NCBI GenBank assembly: GCA_936440205.1 | Contig: OW387139.1 | Span: forward strand, 36,916,378 to 36,980,377 | Direction of reading: 5' to 3' | Origin: Lepidonotus clava | Taxonomy: Eukaryota > Annelida > Polychaeta > Phyllodocida > Polynoidae | Length of the DNA: 64,000 nucleotides | Part shown: positions 1-13,300 of the stretch, one piece after another | Numbering within the stretch: the stretch's first letter is position 1 | Layout: each line of letters opens with the position of its first letter | Program-made: the position numbers and the translations under genes | Notes under the pieces: generated by a model | The model's input: the letters and a program-made list of their open reading frames with translations, nothing else | The model's database searches: none | What the model was told of the DNA's origin: nothing

Positions 1-3000
1 GATACTGGGGGATGGTCCAGGGATGCAGCCAGATCCACCTTGTCACTAATGTGGCAGATAATGGGGGGTCTAAAGGTGTCGAATGCACAAGAGATGCTAC
101 TGTTTATAGCTCATCATCAACAGAATGGGCTGTTTATAGTGGCCTCCTGGCCCCTGGAGGTTATCACCTGTATCTGTCACTGATTGTGTTCAGGTATTCG
201 AGAGCAAACACTTGACCGTCCTCTGCACCAAGAAATTTGGGAGCTTGCAACATACTTCGGGATCAAGGCGTAGGGATTTGGCGTATAAACAAAGACCAAG
301 CCGTGATTTGATACAAAATGTAGCCATTGCTGATTTATCCTATTACAGAACCCCGGCAAAGACCCTTATCCTGCTTCATCTTAATCCACTGTTAACGCCT
401 ATCTAATGGGAGTTAAGGACTGTACCATTGCTATCGAAGGCGCCCAAAGGATACCGAAAAAAGTAGATATGGCAGAGAGGTGGGAATCATGTTTTCCCAT
501 GAGAAATGCATGGATAATCTAGAACAATGACGTGGCTGCTACTGTAGAGATACTCAGATTATCGTAAAGATTGTTTTGGAGCTCACATAATTTTTCTCCC
601 TTACTTTAATATTCACGGAATAAAATATCATTCTGAAAGATTACCTATGTTTGTGAGTGTGTTTCCACAAGGTATGGGTGAATACATTCCCATGAATATC
701 AATGCTTTTAGGTCGGAACCAAATAAAAGAACTTTGAAAGGAATTACAATTGTTCTTGGTGTTTGCTGAGTAACCAAACTACAAGGTAAGAGGCACCACA
801 AAGTGTTGGTGGTTACATTTGGTGACGCAGAAAGGTCAACATGGCGGCCATTGTGTAAATGGAGCAGACCTGAAGGTCGCTGGTTCTCGGAAAGGGAGTC
901 GGTGAGCTTCTGAGACCCAGTCACCAGCGAGTGCACACATCCCTGAAGCAATGGGTGTTGGGGTATTCTAGGTCTATGTGTTCTAGGAATGGGCCGCATT
1001 GATACCTCAATATGCATTGTTCTGGTGGCTAAAATGTGTGGGTAGGCCGGAGGGGGAATGGGCGTTCAGCTTTTATCAGAATAAAAGGGTAACCTATTCC
1101 CATATGGGTCGCTATAGTTTCGCCTCAGGCTCTAACCCATGGAGGGTATGAAATATACCAATTCTATTCACAATGTAACTACGACTACGTGAACATTATG
1201 GAACATATTCCAGAAAAGATCAAAGAAGAGTTTGCACTTTACGCTCCCAGAAGTATAAAATACACTATAAGCAAACGCCTGAAGGCTTCAGATATGAGAG
1301 AGAAGGGGTTTTGTTGCACCTGTATGGCCACAAATCACCCTAATCCTGAGCTATACAACGTCAAGTTGACCTTGGGACAACATCAGCGGCAGAGTTTACT
1401 CTTGCCACATTAGCAACACATTAGCAGGGCTCGTGGTCGGTCCCATAGTTAAACACCTATTGTGGACGATGGTATTAGGAGATAATGAACTAAGACTCCT
1501 GCCTCCCGTTCTCTCCCACCCAGGGCTTATGAGGGTTTATTGGATTCGATTTTTCTCCCTAGAGAATGGCTTCAAAGAGTGGGGAGGCAGTGTGTCGAAT
1601 GTTGACCAAAGAATCGATGCTATTTACCTTGTATCTGCAGGCGAACTGCTTCTCGAAGTCCCGACCACAGAAGTCGGACTCGGTCTTGCATAGACTTGCG
1701 TCTTCCCCTTGCTCTGTGTCTGCCACAATGTCTTTTGAAATGAGGCGAACTTGCAGGCGTCCTGGAATGAAAATCAGTTCATATAATACTTAAATTGCTG
1801 ATAGGTAATGAACAATCATAATAATCCTATGAAGAACATATTACTAGAAAAAGAGGTAAAGAAAACCAGATCCTGTTATGTAATATTTTCAATGAGTCTA
1901 AAGTATTTCCAATCAGCTTATGATTCCGTAGAGGATTTATGGATATTAGCATTGCCCTATATGGCTATTGTTTCCACGGCTACTTAACGTTGGCACCCGC
2001 CCCCAACCTCTAATACCATAGCAATAACTCATACCATCAAGAACGAATATGTGCCATATCAACAATATAGGTTTATGATGGAATGTTCATTGTAATATGG
2101 CAAAAAGTATTATGAATAGTGAATAAAAGGAATAACTATATTGCACCTGATAGCGTGTGAGATACGATTGTTCACAATGTTTTGTGTGATTTCTAAAGTT
2201 GCAGACGACATTTGGATGTGGATTAATGACAACCTGTCAGGAGGCACGCGCCGGTAACCAGAAACGTGGCCACTTTTTAACCAATACAAAACACCACATC
2301 TCCAAACACATTGCTGGTGATTTCTGTCTCGACTCCTTTTTGTGTCTCCTTTTTAAGGTCGAACTTTAGTTGGGTGCGCGTGGCGATGATAAATTGCCGC
2401 ACGTAGCCACGGAAAGGTCCTAGAGGAGATTAAAGCAACCGGGGAGCTATGCGTGGGGGCGTGGATTGTGTATCTATAGTTTCTGTGGAACGTTTTTGTA
2501 TGATCAAACTGGAGAGCAGTTAGCTTAAGTGCCATTGACCAAGATACTCCTTTTGGTGGTGAAATATTTAATTGGTTAACAACTTCCTATTCCCAAATGC
2601 TCCCCGTGTATCCCTAAAGTCATCTCACCTATTGAAATATTACATAATTGATTACATTTTGGTACATATCTAGTCTAAAAAGTAATTGTTAAGAAAATCT
2701 GAGATGTTTGTCATAGCTCATCAGCCCGAGTGTGATATATCTTGATACCGCGGAATACACGGCAAACCTTATGATCTTTTAACCCCCTCCCACCGGCGGC
2801 GTCCTTTGAGGTCTTATGTAGGAAGTTAGATAGATGAGCGACCCTGGAGTCAAAAGGCCAAAAGGTGGCCCTGGCTTGTCAGGTATCACGTCACACACTT
2901 ATCTGCTGTCATTTCTATGGTATCCACGCGAACTGATTACATGACCACCGGTTGTACATCGCCCAATGATGTCTAATTGCAGAGTAGGTGAATTCCGGAC

Positions 3001-3277
3001 AACATAGTTGATATCCTATGAAATCTCTAATGCAATATCCAAACCAGCACATATCTAAACTGATTTAATAGAAGCTTCCAATAAAAATAATAATAATTAA
3101 TTTCTCTATTCAATGGTCGTTATCTATAAGAGGACATTTGGAGGTAAAAAAACTGTCCTGTAGATTGAGATTTGTATTCTTCCCATACCCATTCTTCATC
3201 CCTGCAATTGTGCATGTGCAAATTGTTTCATTGCATCAATAGTTAAATTTGAAAAAAAAGTAAAATCATTATCTTAC
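1..3277. other. Intergenic stretch, no supported gene
   Basis: No frame here shows a recognisable domain or a convincing run of exon borders. The longest open frames are under 130 codons, and the one at 1189-1413 (+) has a fairly natural residue mix but no recognised motif and no clear splice sites. Base composition is AT-rich, with short GC-richer patches near 840-1000. I see no repeat family member with clear ends. Confidence 0.5.
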
Positions 3278-3677
3278 CTGCTTTGACGGCCCTGGGGGTG
3301 AGGGTGCGGCCGACGAGGGTGGTGCCGGCGGGGCGGGGCCGGGGGTGGCGACGGGCGCCCTCCCCTCCCTCCGACAGGTACAAGACGACGACGATGCCAA
3401 CCGACATGCCCTCAGCTGCCCCCTCTTGGAGGAGGGCCTCGCAGTGCACGTTGTAGTAGACGCTGGACATGAAGTGAGCCACGCCGCTCTTGACGCTACT
3501 CCACACCCTGGAGACGAGCGATTCGTCCTCCTGCTCCTGGCTGAGGTCGCACTGGTCGCCCCTGACCAGCACGGAGTAGGCGCCCGTGTCGCTCACCCTG
3601 ATGGCATGTTCCGCCCTCAGAGGTGCCCAGGAGGAGGTGGTGTTTTCCTCCAGGGCCTCACTGTACCAAACAGTCCG
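3278..3677 (-). CDS. Probable coding exon of an unrecognised gene (possible SEA-like domain)
   Basis: A sharply GC-rich block stays open on the - strand for about 150 codons and ends at a strong donor (CAG|GTAAGAT, exon end 3278). A pyrimidine-containing acceptor (cccacttgtcag) would start the exon at 3677. The open frame itself reaches 3725 but there begins at a non-ATG codon, so I prefer an internal exon of 400 nt. The translation carries a potential N-glycosylation site (NTT), Gly/Glu- and Arg/Pro-rich stretches, and a segment reading YYNVHCEALLQEG followed by MSVGIVVVLYL. The pattern Tyr, Cys, Gly and then an alternating hydrophobic strand resembles the middle of SEA domains, but the usual autoproteolysis site is not seen, so this is only a guess. 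Flanking exons were not found. The complementary + frame (3345-3701) is treated as a shadow because it has no splice support. Confidence 0.5.
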
Positions 3678-3725
3678 CTGACAAGTGGGCTCTGGTGTTA
3701 ACTGTGTTACTTCCATAGTGTCCAA

Positions 3726-4884
3726 AATATGATAACTCGGTTTGTAATAATGCCTTCAACCACAGACTGAGTCAGATGTGTTGTCTGTAGAGTTTGGGTC
3801 AATTGCAGATATGCATTTCCACAGTGTGTAGGTCGAGACGCCTGAAGTAGTAGGTTACTGGCACAATTAAAGGTCTCTGTGTTGGAGTTTGACAGCCGGT
3901 TCCCAATACACGTGGAGAGTGCAGGCTGTAATGTTATTGTTGATAGTGTCGACTGTAGCTGTCGATCGAAGTAACGGGCTACATGGACAGCGACCCATAA
4001 TATACACCCCTGCCTCCGGGCGACACCGCTGATTGGTCGGCGCTGTGACTGGACCTACAGGTGTAGGCGTCGCCGATTAACCAATCAGAGCGCAGCCCAT
4101 GCTCCTACCTGTAGACACCACGGGGCATGGCGACCACCCTGACCCCCTCCCCCTCCAAGCGTCCACCCCACCATTACTACCCCCTCCTGAGGCTTGCAAC
4201 GTCTACAATGTAAGCAAAACGACCCAACAAAACACTTAGCCAACCTAGCCTTAGACCTATAAGTCTAGCCGCATGGGTTTGGCTAGGAGACTCCCATGGG
4301 ATTACTTCCCGGACTTCTACAAGGCTTACAGAACACAGGAAATCCTATGCTCTCAGTTAGATATCCTTGTTTTAATAGAATACATTTATTTCTCGAACAA
4401 AAGCACATAAGAGTATTACAGGGCTTAGATTTTGGTCCGAATAAATGTCTTATTAGACACATTTTGAATGGCATGGTTGTCCATTTTCCAATTCCTTTCC
4501 CATCTACCTACTTCCTTGTTATGATTTGTGGGTCTTAATTAATGAGGAAACATATTTCCTATTCCGTGGATAGATGGTTAAATGTGAGATTTTGGAACAT
4601 ACATATGTATAAAATGTATATCTAGATCTAGCCATTATGAAATAAGAAATACATTTTCTTAAATATATTATGTGGATTATGTCCTCTAGCGTTATGACGT
4701 ATGTCGATACAAACACATATGATTACTTAACCTAAAAATTTGCATTTTCTATTACAATAAGAAAGTGACAAACTGTTCATGTAGTCATTACACAAACTGA
4801 CGCACTTATTTCATTTTTTGCAATCATTTATCTTTTATGTCTAATGGCAGCAAGAAAAGTGTTATTTACGTATTATATAATAAT
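3726..4884. other. Intergenic stretch, nothing assigned
   Basis: This follows the candidate exon and would be its upstream intron or intergenic DNA. It has a GC-richer part at 3960-4200 and an AT-rich part beyond 4500. No exon, repeat end or RNA gene could be supported. Confidence 0.4.
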
Positions 4885-5056
4885 CAGGGGCGGATCCAGG
4901 AATTCTTGAAAGGCTGGACGCACTTATAAATAAAAGTCCCGCCGCCTCATCCAGGGTCACCAGTTTCACATAAATATGTGTCTCTATGTAAAAATTAGTT
5001 ATTTGATCGTGAAAGAAGGGTGGCCACGATCTGTGCGCCATCTAGATACGTCCCTG
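4885..5056. mobile_element. Short MITE of the CAGNGGCGGATCCAG family, copy 1
   Basis: It begins CAGGGGCGGATCCAGG and ends with a degenerate inverted match (reverse complement CAGGGACGTATCTAGA), about 170 bp apart. Three more copies with the same 5' end occur at 17289, 37994 and 39978, and each also ends in an inverted version. It has no coding capacity. Terminal CAG...CTG and size suggest a hAT-type non-autonomous element, but I could not find a clean 8-bp target duplication here. Confidence 0.55.
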
Positions 5057-5103
5057 ATGATACAACAAGACACTGTCATGTTTCAATATCGGTATAATTC
5101 TGA

Positions 5104-5420
5104 TATTTGGTCATAAACTCATTTATTCATTCATGTGTTATATTTCCCTGGAATCCCTCATCTGTGACCGTGGATTTCATCAGCTCACCGCAATGGCCAA
5201 GAATGGACACACTTCACTAATTTAACCCAAGATGATAAAGAAAAGCATGTGCTACATAGATATTGGTCATGAACTCATTTTATTCATTCGTGTGCAATAT
5301 TTCCCTGGAATCACTCATCTGTGACCGTGGATTTCATCAGATCATCACAATGGCCAAGAATGGACACACTTCACTGATTTAACCCAAGGTGATAAAGACA
5401 AGCATGCGCGACATAGATCA
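5104..5420. repeat. Tandem duplication, two units of about 159 bp
   Basis: The segment from 'ggtcataaactcattt' to 'gatgataaag...cataga' occurs twice head to tail (about 5104-5262 and 5263-5420). The copies are roughly 90% identical by eye and share the block ending 'aatggacacacttcact'. No open frame is preserved. It looks like a local segmental duplication. Confidence 0.8.
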
Positions 5421-5584
5421 AAGAGCTAGTCATCTTAAATCAAATGGAGCGTGACCACAGGTATTTCCAATCGACTCCGCTGGTCGCCTCCCTAAACCCC
5501 CCCAGCTAAGCACACCAAGATTAAACCCACGCTGGTCACCAGCCAATATTAAGGTCATCCTCCACACGCCGATTTGACCTTTAT

Positions 5585-5660
5585 TAGGGTCGAGTATCGG
5601 AGTCTGATCTGCCGAAGTTAAGCAGGTTTTTTGTCGTCATGCGGGTAATCTCTAGAAGTG
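5585..5660 (+). pseudogene. 5S rRNA-like relic
   Basis: The stretch GTCTGATCTGCCGAAGTTAA followed by GCAGG matches the conserved core of metazoan 5S rRNA (TCTGATCTC.GAAGCTAAGCAGG), including the start of the internal control region. The conserved stretches on either side are not recognisable, so this is a fragment, possibly from a 5S-derived SINE. Confidence 0.35.
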
Positions 5661-7237
5661 CCCTCTCATCATGGCTGCTTCTCAGCAGGGGGCTGCAGCT
5701 GGGCCGCCGCCACTTTACCTGACATGAAAAGAACCCCGCCCATTGTAGCCCTCACCTCCCGCCGCTCGGACAATATTGTCGTCTGCGAAAATCAAAGGAA
5801 GCAGCTTTCGCACATGCGCAGATTCTTGTTGATCTTTGCCACCAATCATCCGTATCGCGGCCCCCTAATGAATGGCTAGGTAAATGGGTTAGCGGATTTC
5901 AGGTGCGACTAAAACCAAGTTATGTTCTCTTTAATGTTGCCCGCTTACCGCCACACCTATGATTTAGGCTTAATCAACTTGGGTTTGTTTCGCTCGCATA
6001 CATGTTTGGGTGGGTGTTATTAGTCCATACAGTTCGACCCCGAGATGAAAGCTCCATGCAGGTTTTCTTTCAGGATTATGCCGACTATTTTCCTCCCCCG
6101 ACCAAATTTGTAGAGGCTTGACTAATTGTCTTAAGGCTTTCCTTTTGTACCCTCTTAGTACGTATATAAGTATGTGCCTCAGTATCCATTGTGCAAAGTA
6201 AACTCAGGTAAGCAGGGCAGCATTAGTGGAGGGTTTGGGGTTGCCCAGGTAACATAATGAAGAGCAAAGCTGGGGCAAGTATCAAATGGTTGGAGCGGCT
6301 GGAGCCTAATGGAAAGCTACGGGGCATATTTACATTGGGTTCGAGGCCGAGGGTTGTGATCCCAATTATTTGATCAACTTGTTGGCTGGATACTGATTTA
6401 GCGATAGTCACAGCAGAGGACTGCGGAGAAGTTAACTTGCAAAGGTGAATCAAGATCCGAATTGTAAGAGCAATTAGGCTAATAATAATCCTTAATTATT
6501 TTTCCAATTTCATTGGTTGATGCATCGAGCAGAAAATATCACATGCAGTTTTCCGTCTATTCTTGAGATATATAATTTCATTAGATTATGCAAGCCAATA
6601 TCTTTTTATATTTTGAAGGTATCCATCTATGCATGCGCGCACTCTTCTTATATAGCCCCTTCTATATACATGATATGTACATTGCATTATATCCGTGTGG
6701 CAGGTGAGCCCAAAGCATGGCAGGGGAAAGTGGCATTTCGGTCATCAGCGATATTGATCCCAATATGAGGTGACGTAATGATAATGATCCCTTGGCAAGG
6801 TGACACCTCTCCCCTCCCAAATGAATCGCGGACCAGCCAGGTGTGCGGTGGTTAATTCATCTCTTTAGGTGAGCAGAGCACCGCTATTGTCCCTCCAGGT
6901 GACTTAATTGGATGCCTTAGGATTAGGGCAAAGGCCAAGGGATACAGTTATGTAACTGTCATACACTCAACGGAAAACACTCCGTTATGAATCAATATTG
7001 CTCACTTAAGATTAATTTATATCTGTATGGTTATAATTTACAAAGACTCTGTTTTGACCTTGAACGCATTAGCCATCCTCAATTACTGTGTTTGAGTGCA
7101 ATATCCAATCGATAATGTTTTGATTTTTAGACACTTATAGACAGACTAACGTATGCGAGATACTACATATTGTTTAACTTACTGGCTTTCAGTATCAGTA
7201 TAGCACGTATCTGTATACGTCATTTAGATGGCCCACG
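5661..7237. other. Intergenic stretch, nothing assigned
   Basis: No supported gene. A short GC-richer piece at about 5660-5870 contains an open frame of 73 codons without splice signals or a recognisable motif. Confidence 0.4.
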
Positions 7238-7515
7238 CCCCTCGTCTGTCCATTCCAATAGCTCTTTTAAATCTCAGAGTCCAAACCGCATAGGCCTATA
7301 TTGTAGATAGAGCATGCATGTTTAGATTAAGTGGTACTTTATATATGTACACAAACTATCCTGAGATGTCTTTTTTTCCCTAAAACACATACTAAAAGTT
7401 ATAAGATCTGCGTTTTAATCACGCACCGTCCTTCATCTATTCATGCCAATAGATATTGAACCCTAGACAGAGTTCGAACCTCATATATGCCTACATTGTA
7501 GATAGAGCATGCATG
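7238..7515. repeat. Diverged direct duplication, about 193-bp spacing
   Basis: The blocks around 7240-7320 and 7430-7515 both run 'cacgc.cc...', 'ccaatag', 'cctayattgtagatagagca' and end in 'gcatg'. The shared end is nearly identical and the rest has drifted. It is probably an old tandem duplication, followed directly by a TA microsatellite. Confidence 0.55.
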
Positions 7516-7531
7516 CTAGGTAAATTGGCAT

Positions 7532-7535
7532 TATA

Positions 7536-7576
<41 letters not shown>
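7532..7576. repeat. (TA)n microsatellite
   Basis: Near-perfect alternating TA over about 45 bp. Confidence 0.9.
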
Positions 7577-7578
<2 letters not shown>

Positions 7579-9693
7579 TGCAATCTTTCCTGAGATGGGA
7601 TTTGCTATTTCCAAATGCTATATCTCCTTTTTTTATTACATGTTTTATTCTTTTTCCATTATCCTTGTATTACTAGTATGACTGTAATTTCAGTAAATCA
7701 GTTCAAACATTTAACAAAACACACATTCATGGCACTTAGCTACCGGGGGAAACTACCAGAGTAAATTCAGTGCGTTGTTGTCAGCACATAGGATCTCCAG
7801 AGGCCTTGATAGTGGATCCGCCCCCTGTCAGAACATGTCCACTTCACTTTATAAATAAGGTTAGCGGGGTCTCTGTGTACATGTTACCGGCGACGCGCCC
7901 ACCATGACAACGTTATCGGCGGTCATGGTCCGGCCCAGAGATAGCCTACATGCAGGTATACCCAAGTCGTTCATAAATCTTGCTGCATCATGTGTGACCC
8001 ATACGGCCATGCAGTGTACCCAGACGAGGCGTAGATCCAACGCAACGACCAAACTTGTGTATTGTAGATGATGAAAGTGGCATATAAAATGATGGTTAAT
8101 TCAAAAGGATATTACGTATACGTTAATAGCTCAACATCGACGGCATTCATTATAACATTATTGTGCCTCCAATATTTGTAACTCTGTGCTTTTCTGCTGG
8201 TGACTTTTCTGAAGGGCGTGGACCGTTATCGCCTTTTTTTTTTTAATGAAAGGCAACAGTATGAATTTTCAAGATTGACTGAATGAATGGAGAGAATGCA
8301 AATATGCAAGCATAATATTGCTCATGCTAAAATCAAGAGATGTTGCAAATGATGATTATTTGAAAGGCAGCAGAACATAGCTTGCAGGCTAATTATCAGC
8401 CCTTGATAAATACCTGCCGACAAGACTGCCCTGTGATTATAGGAAAGCTACAGGTGCCTGGAGGTTTTATCCCGGATCCCAGGCGATTTCCAGATTATGT
8501 AGATAGAATCTGTAGATTCCACAGATTCTGAGATACCAAGATTTCGAGCTGTACTACTATGGGCATGTAGTACATGTTGTTTCACAACAATAGGCCCGCA
8601 TGACATGTTCTCAAATATGCAAGAGTTTGAGTTTGAAATACATGTACAAGGAAGTATTGGACACAGGATTTAGCTGATGTCAGAAGTTTTAAATTGATTC
8701 TGTTCAACTGTCTTCTGGAATACTTACTAGACATAAGGAGAAACCTATTTATATTTTTGTTTTGATTATTCAACATATATATAGATTTGTGATTTTCGAT
8801 GTCGTTTTTACATCATTAGTTTTATTATTTTTTTAAATGTACCGATAATCTTTTAAAATAATATTTTCAACATCTCTGTACATCTACTCATCAGAATACA
8901 CAAGCCCATATAACTATATATAATGTTTTGACCCTATTGGCAATTTTATTAAAGACGCTTGTGCACCGGCGCAGGCCAAGACTTCATGGACTATCTCTAT
9001 ACACTTCAGACACCACCACGTTGGGATGGTGGATGGTACCAAGGATCAACCCTCATACAGGATCGGCGCACGTACTTTGACTGGTGCATGCAGGCGTCCA
9101 GACAGGTTGTTATGTTATTCAACAGTCATTGACGTCATACTGTTATGATCACAAAACATGTCTAAACGTAAAAGGATGCTGCAGGTCGCGGGTCAAACAT
9201 TATATAAGTGATTTACATAAAAACACTCTCAATCGCTCAAAAGTATAATTATTATTTTGAATATATGTACTGTTTTCTACCTACTATAAAAATCAGGCTA
9301 ATTATTTTTTTTAAATCGTTATTGTGCTACTTTAATTATGGCTATCTTGTGAAATACATTGATGGACCATTTCTGAACTAGTAGGGGAGACTTGGTCAGG
9401 TTCTGAGCGTTCAACTAGGTGCAAAAGACTCAGTTATCAATGGGTTTCTTGATCCTCCTGTATGCCAGTTTGTGACCATGTTTATGCCTGTATGAAAAAC
9501 TATGACGTGGAAAGAAGAAAGAAGAAACCGTCTATGACTTAAGTCTTTTACTCCTTTCAAATGCAAAGTTCAGAGGCATATTCAATCGTCGTCATAGTAT
9601 ATCCCACGCACATCAACGTTTTGAGTCCGACCTCAGGCTTTGATCTTTCCCCTTTCATCTGACAACAACTAACAAGTCGCACGCTGATTTTAA
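7577..9693. other. Intergenic stretch, nothing assigned
   Basis: AT-rich, with a GC-richer part near 7860-8050 that has an open frame on the - strand but no splice signal or recognisable motif. A reverse-oriented GGATCCGCCCCCTG at about 7814 looks like a lone end of the CAGNGGCGGATCCAG MITE family. Confidence 0.4.
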
Positions 9694-9850
9694 ATGGATC
9701 TTCTAAAGTGTCTTCCACTCATTAAGCTTATCACCAATACAAACAAATTCCTTGAGTGGTCATTGCCAAATGGACAACATGTCACGGTGGGGCTTCTTTT
9801 CCCACAGGAAACCGAGGAAGAGAAGTGGTCACTTCTGACAAACTTTAAAG
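9694..9850 (+). CDS. Weak candidate first coding exon, unrecognised
   Basis: An ATG at 9694 opens 52 codons plus one base ending at a consensus donor (AAAG|GTGAGT). A stop follows two codons into the putative intron, so the open part coincides with the exon. The translation (starts MDLLKCLPLIKLITN) looks like ordinary protein. An alternative is that only 9798-9850 is exonic, after a good acceptor (cttcttttcccacag). I do not recognise the protein, and no third exon was found. Confidence 0.25.
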
Positions 9851-10314
9851 GTGAGTAGAGTCTGTGACGGGGTGTGTGAACAGCGGAGTCATAGCAAAGT
9901 CGCTCCGGTGACATAGCTACGGGAACATGTTCGTGATTGACAGTAGGGATGGTTTGGCTTATCAATAAGGTTATCGGCTTCACCTGGGAGTCTGCTGATA
10001 ACGGGGGAATCCCTCTGTATCTTGTCTTTGTCAACACGTCCTCACATGTAAGGCTTATTGCTCTCTAAAGATAGCTACTTTTATCCATCCAGGGTATGAG
10101 GATCTGTGATTGCAGACATGCATGCATGCATGATGTTGACCTTAATGTCTGCAAACATAATGCATGTAGTTCCATAGCTTTTGGACTAAGGTTATTTTAA
10201 TCACTTCTACTATATATCATTTCTACTATATATTCAACTGAATATTATGAGAGATTACTTTAATTGTGGAGCCCTGATCTTAATATTACCTTCCTTATAC
10301 GCTGGACATACTAG

Positions 10315-10380
10315 TGATGTTTTTGGAAATGATGCAACACGACAATTTGCAAGGCTATTTCTGTGGACAATGGAAATTAA
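10315..10380 (+). CDS. Weak candidate internal exon, unrecognised
   Basis: A 66-nt segment lies between an AG acceptor (gctggacatactag) and a consensus donor (GTGAGT at 10381). Its phase is compatible with joining the 9694-9850 candidate (phase 1 to phase 1), which would give the residues MFLEMMQHDNLQGYF. A second frame is also open, so the reading is ambiguous. Low confidence. Confidence 0.2.
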
Positions 10381-13300
10381 GTGAGTATAATCTCCGGCAC
10401 GGTGGGCTTATTCTCTTTGAATACAGGTCTAAGCCTTGCCTTTCCTACCAAATAATATTTGCATTTCCGAATGCCCAGCCAATGGATACTTTACCAGGGG
10501 CGGCTCTAGCATTTCAATAGTCCCCTGCTCGTGAAAGGTTTAACCATCGCATGGCGTATAATAAATGAAGGCACTTCAGTCTCAAGTATGTATTAGCCAC
10601 CCATGGACGGGCAGGCGTGTTGTTCTTGGCCAAAGCCATTTAAATAACATCAAAGTTCCGGCGAGGTAACAAACGCAAGCTTGGGTCCTGGGGTAGAGAG
10701 CGGTCGACCAATGATGCCTTAAAACTGGAGGAGGGTCATGAGAACCTCTCGAATACCCTGAACTGGTGGCAATTAGGGACCCTAAACGCCCGGCTGTGGT
10801 GAGGGATGGGGCGGCTATGTTGTGTACTTAGGTATCAGGTCTGAGGGGTCGGGGATAAAATGACAATGTGAGGTGTGATCAGGTACTTTCATGTTGGGGA
10901 TTGGCCCTGAGAAAGGTTATCCGCAAATATACATCCTTGCAGCATCCTGTAATAGCCCCGCTTAGGTCTCAACTGAGGATTGTATACATGGTCTGGTTGG
11001 ATACCATGTGCTACAAGAAGACGTTTTCCGAGACGGTCACAGGTGATCTCGACTGGTTTGCAGAAGATGATAAAGGAAGATGAATTGTCTGTTCTTTATT
11101 GTTGATATGCTATTTGATCGTTTTAGATACTTTCTTGGTATCATATGATTTGAAAATATAAAATTAAAACATGATATGATAATGGAAAGGGCTTATTATT
11201 AACCCCGCACATTCATTTTGATGTTTTTGATTTTAAAAAGTGTTATGAAGCATCATAGACATATATAAAATGTATCTCTATGGAAGCATGTTACGTGCGA
11301 TTGACGTGTCCGCCTAAATGATATTAAAGAAGACGTCATATCATAACTTCTTTATGAATAGGCCCTATCATTATAAGTTTTAGCGTGTTCTTTTTAGAAA
11401 CCATTGTTTTGTGTATATTTGACGGGAACCAAGTTTCAAAGCAAATCGGAATGGCTGCTCACATCTATAGGTTTGGTCACTTGACAACTAACACATTAAT
11501 ATGTTGTTGGCAGAGTCCGTTCGCGGCTTTCGCTTTAACTAGCTGTTCAATCAGACATCTAAAAGCCAGACACATCTCGTTCCCACAATAATCATGTCTG
11601 CAACCTGGTTTTCACACCTTTGGCCAGCCCGAGTTAAGCGTCAGCCAGTTTCTTCACAGTTCTTGGTATTTCGACACCTCTGATTTCAATAAACTTGTCT
11701 GCGCGACCTTCTACCAAATAGCGTAAACGCCTTGTACCTATATAGCGCATATATACATTTATAGGCATATTGCCATTAAAGTGTGTCTGGAACTATACAT
11801 GATAGATCAAAGAGTTTATTTGAAAGACGATGGTACCGAGGAACCTTATTCTGCGCAGTGAACCGTAACTTTATATGAATGATCGTACAATGCATTCTCT
11901 GCTGTGGTCATATCAAAACTTAGCGGTATCTGCGTGGCGTGTGCCTGTGGTCTCCTACAAGTCTGCCTCTTTGTCGAGATTACCTTTGTAGGCTTATCTT
12001 CACCTGTCTTGGATCTTTAACTGCACTATCAAAGCGAATAGAAAACCCACAGAAAGGCTTTATGAAGTCTCCTTCCGAGCTCCTTTGAAAGGACGCCGGC
12101 GTCTTTTGTTGGTGGCAGAAGCCGGAAATTTGCCGGCTCGGATCTATCAGGGTGAGACAAGAGATCATATTTCATATGTTTAAACTGCACGTAGGACAGT
12201 TCAGAGCCATGTCAATCACCCACGGAGGCCCAAAGAGGCCCGCATAGGTCAGAATCGCCGGGAGGCACTCAACTTAGGTTTGGCGTTACTGAATGCACAA
12301 GATGCTGTGACATTAAACTTGGTAAATGGCCAAAAGAGGGGTCCGCAACTGACCTTAAGAAGAGGTGTTATCAGGGAATACTTTTCTGTGGGGGGCTGTA
12401 GTTGTTGCCTTGTCTAATCTGAAAAAAACAACGTTTTTTTACCGTCTTCTATTACTGTCTTTTAGGAAGGAATGTGAAAACCTGAGAACCTGTTCAGAAA
12501 ACGGAGGCCTTTAAACATAATGAGGGAATCATAAAGGACCGTCATCCCAAAATCAGAGATTGTATATTAGCATCAGATACATATACCCTCACACAGATAG
12601 TGCCCCCCCCCCCCCCCCATTCATTATCACACTGCTGAAATAATTATAGCCTATGGGCATTTTATAGTATACATGTATGCGACATTGGCCATGGCATAGC
12701 GTCGCATTGCATCATCTGTGGCAACAATGTAAAGTCTTTTAAAACTTTGTAGAGGCCTATATACCATGGTATTATGTTGCTACAGAGTTCTTCTCAATAC
12801 CTGAACTAATGCATTTAGCTATATCAAAATGTATAAATTTTGGGATGAGGCTAAGAACCAAGAGGGGATGGGGGACTTATCGTCGCCCACTTCTGACGAC
12901 CCGACCACCTCGCAGGGGGTCTAACATTGGCCCTATAGGTGGCGCTCCACAATGCATTCCTGCGCATGCCCTCTTGGATCAACGACTGAGTAATTGGTCC
13001 CCTCACTGCCCCCTTACCCCCCGCCCACCTGGCGACACGGGACCCACGCGTGTACCACATCAAAGGTACCGACAGGAGAGTCGAGGATCATCGTGATCAA
13101 GGGGGGTCAATAACTGCATCCTATCTGCTATATAACCAACGTTAACGGGACGTATTGTGCCCCTCTATCGGGTATGTCCCCCTCAGTTTCTGACAATGAG
13201 TATAGAACATGGGGGAAACACCATTACCAGATAGAGCCATTGCAGGGGCCATTCATATGAGTTAATTTATTGTCGTTGCAATTCTTCTTTCATAGTTTAT

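Noticed and set aside
628-1017. 129-codon - strand open frame
   Set aside because: It has no recognisable motif and no exon borders, and the surrounding composition does not suggest coding.
3345-3701. 118-codon + strand open frame opposite the candidate exon
   Set aside because: It has no splice signals on this strand, whereas the - strand reading ends at a strong donor. GC-rich exons commonly leave the opposite strand open.
12851-13096. Coding exon in a GC-richer block
   Set aside because: Open frames exist on both strands without splice sites, and the translations are low in structure.
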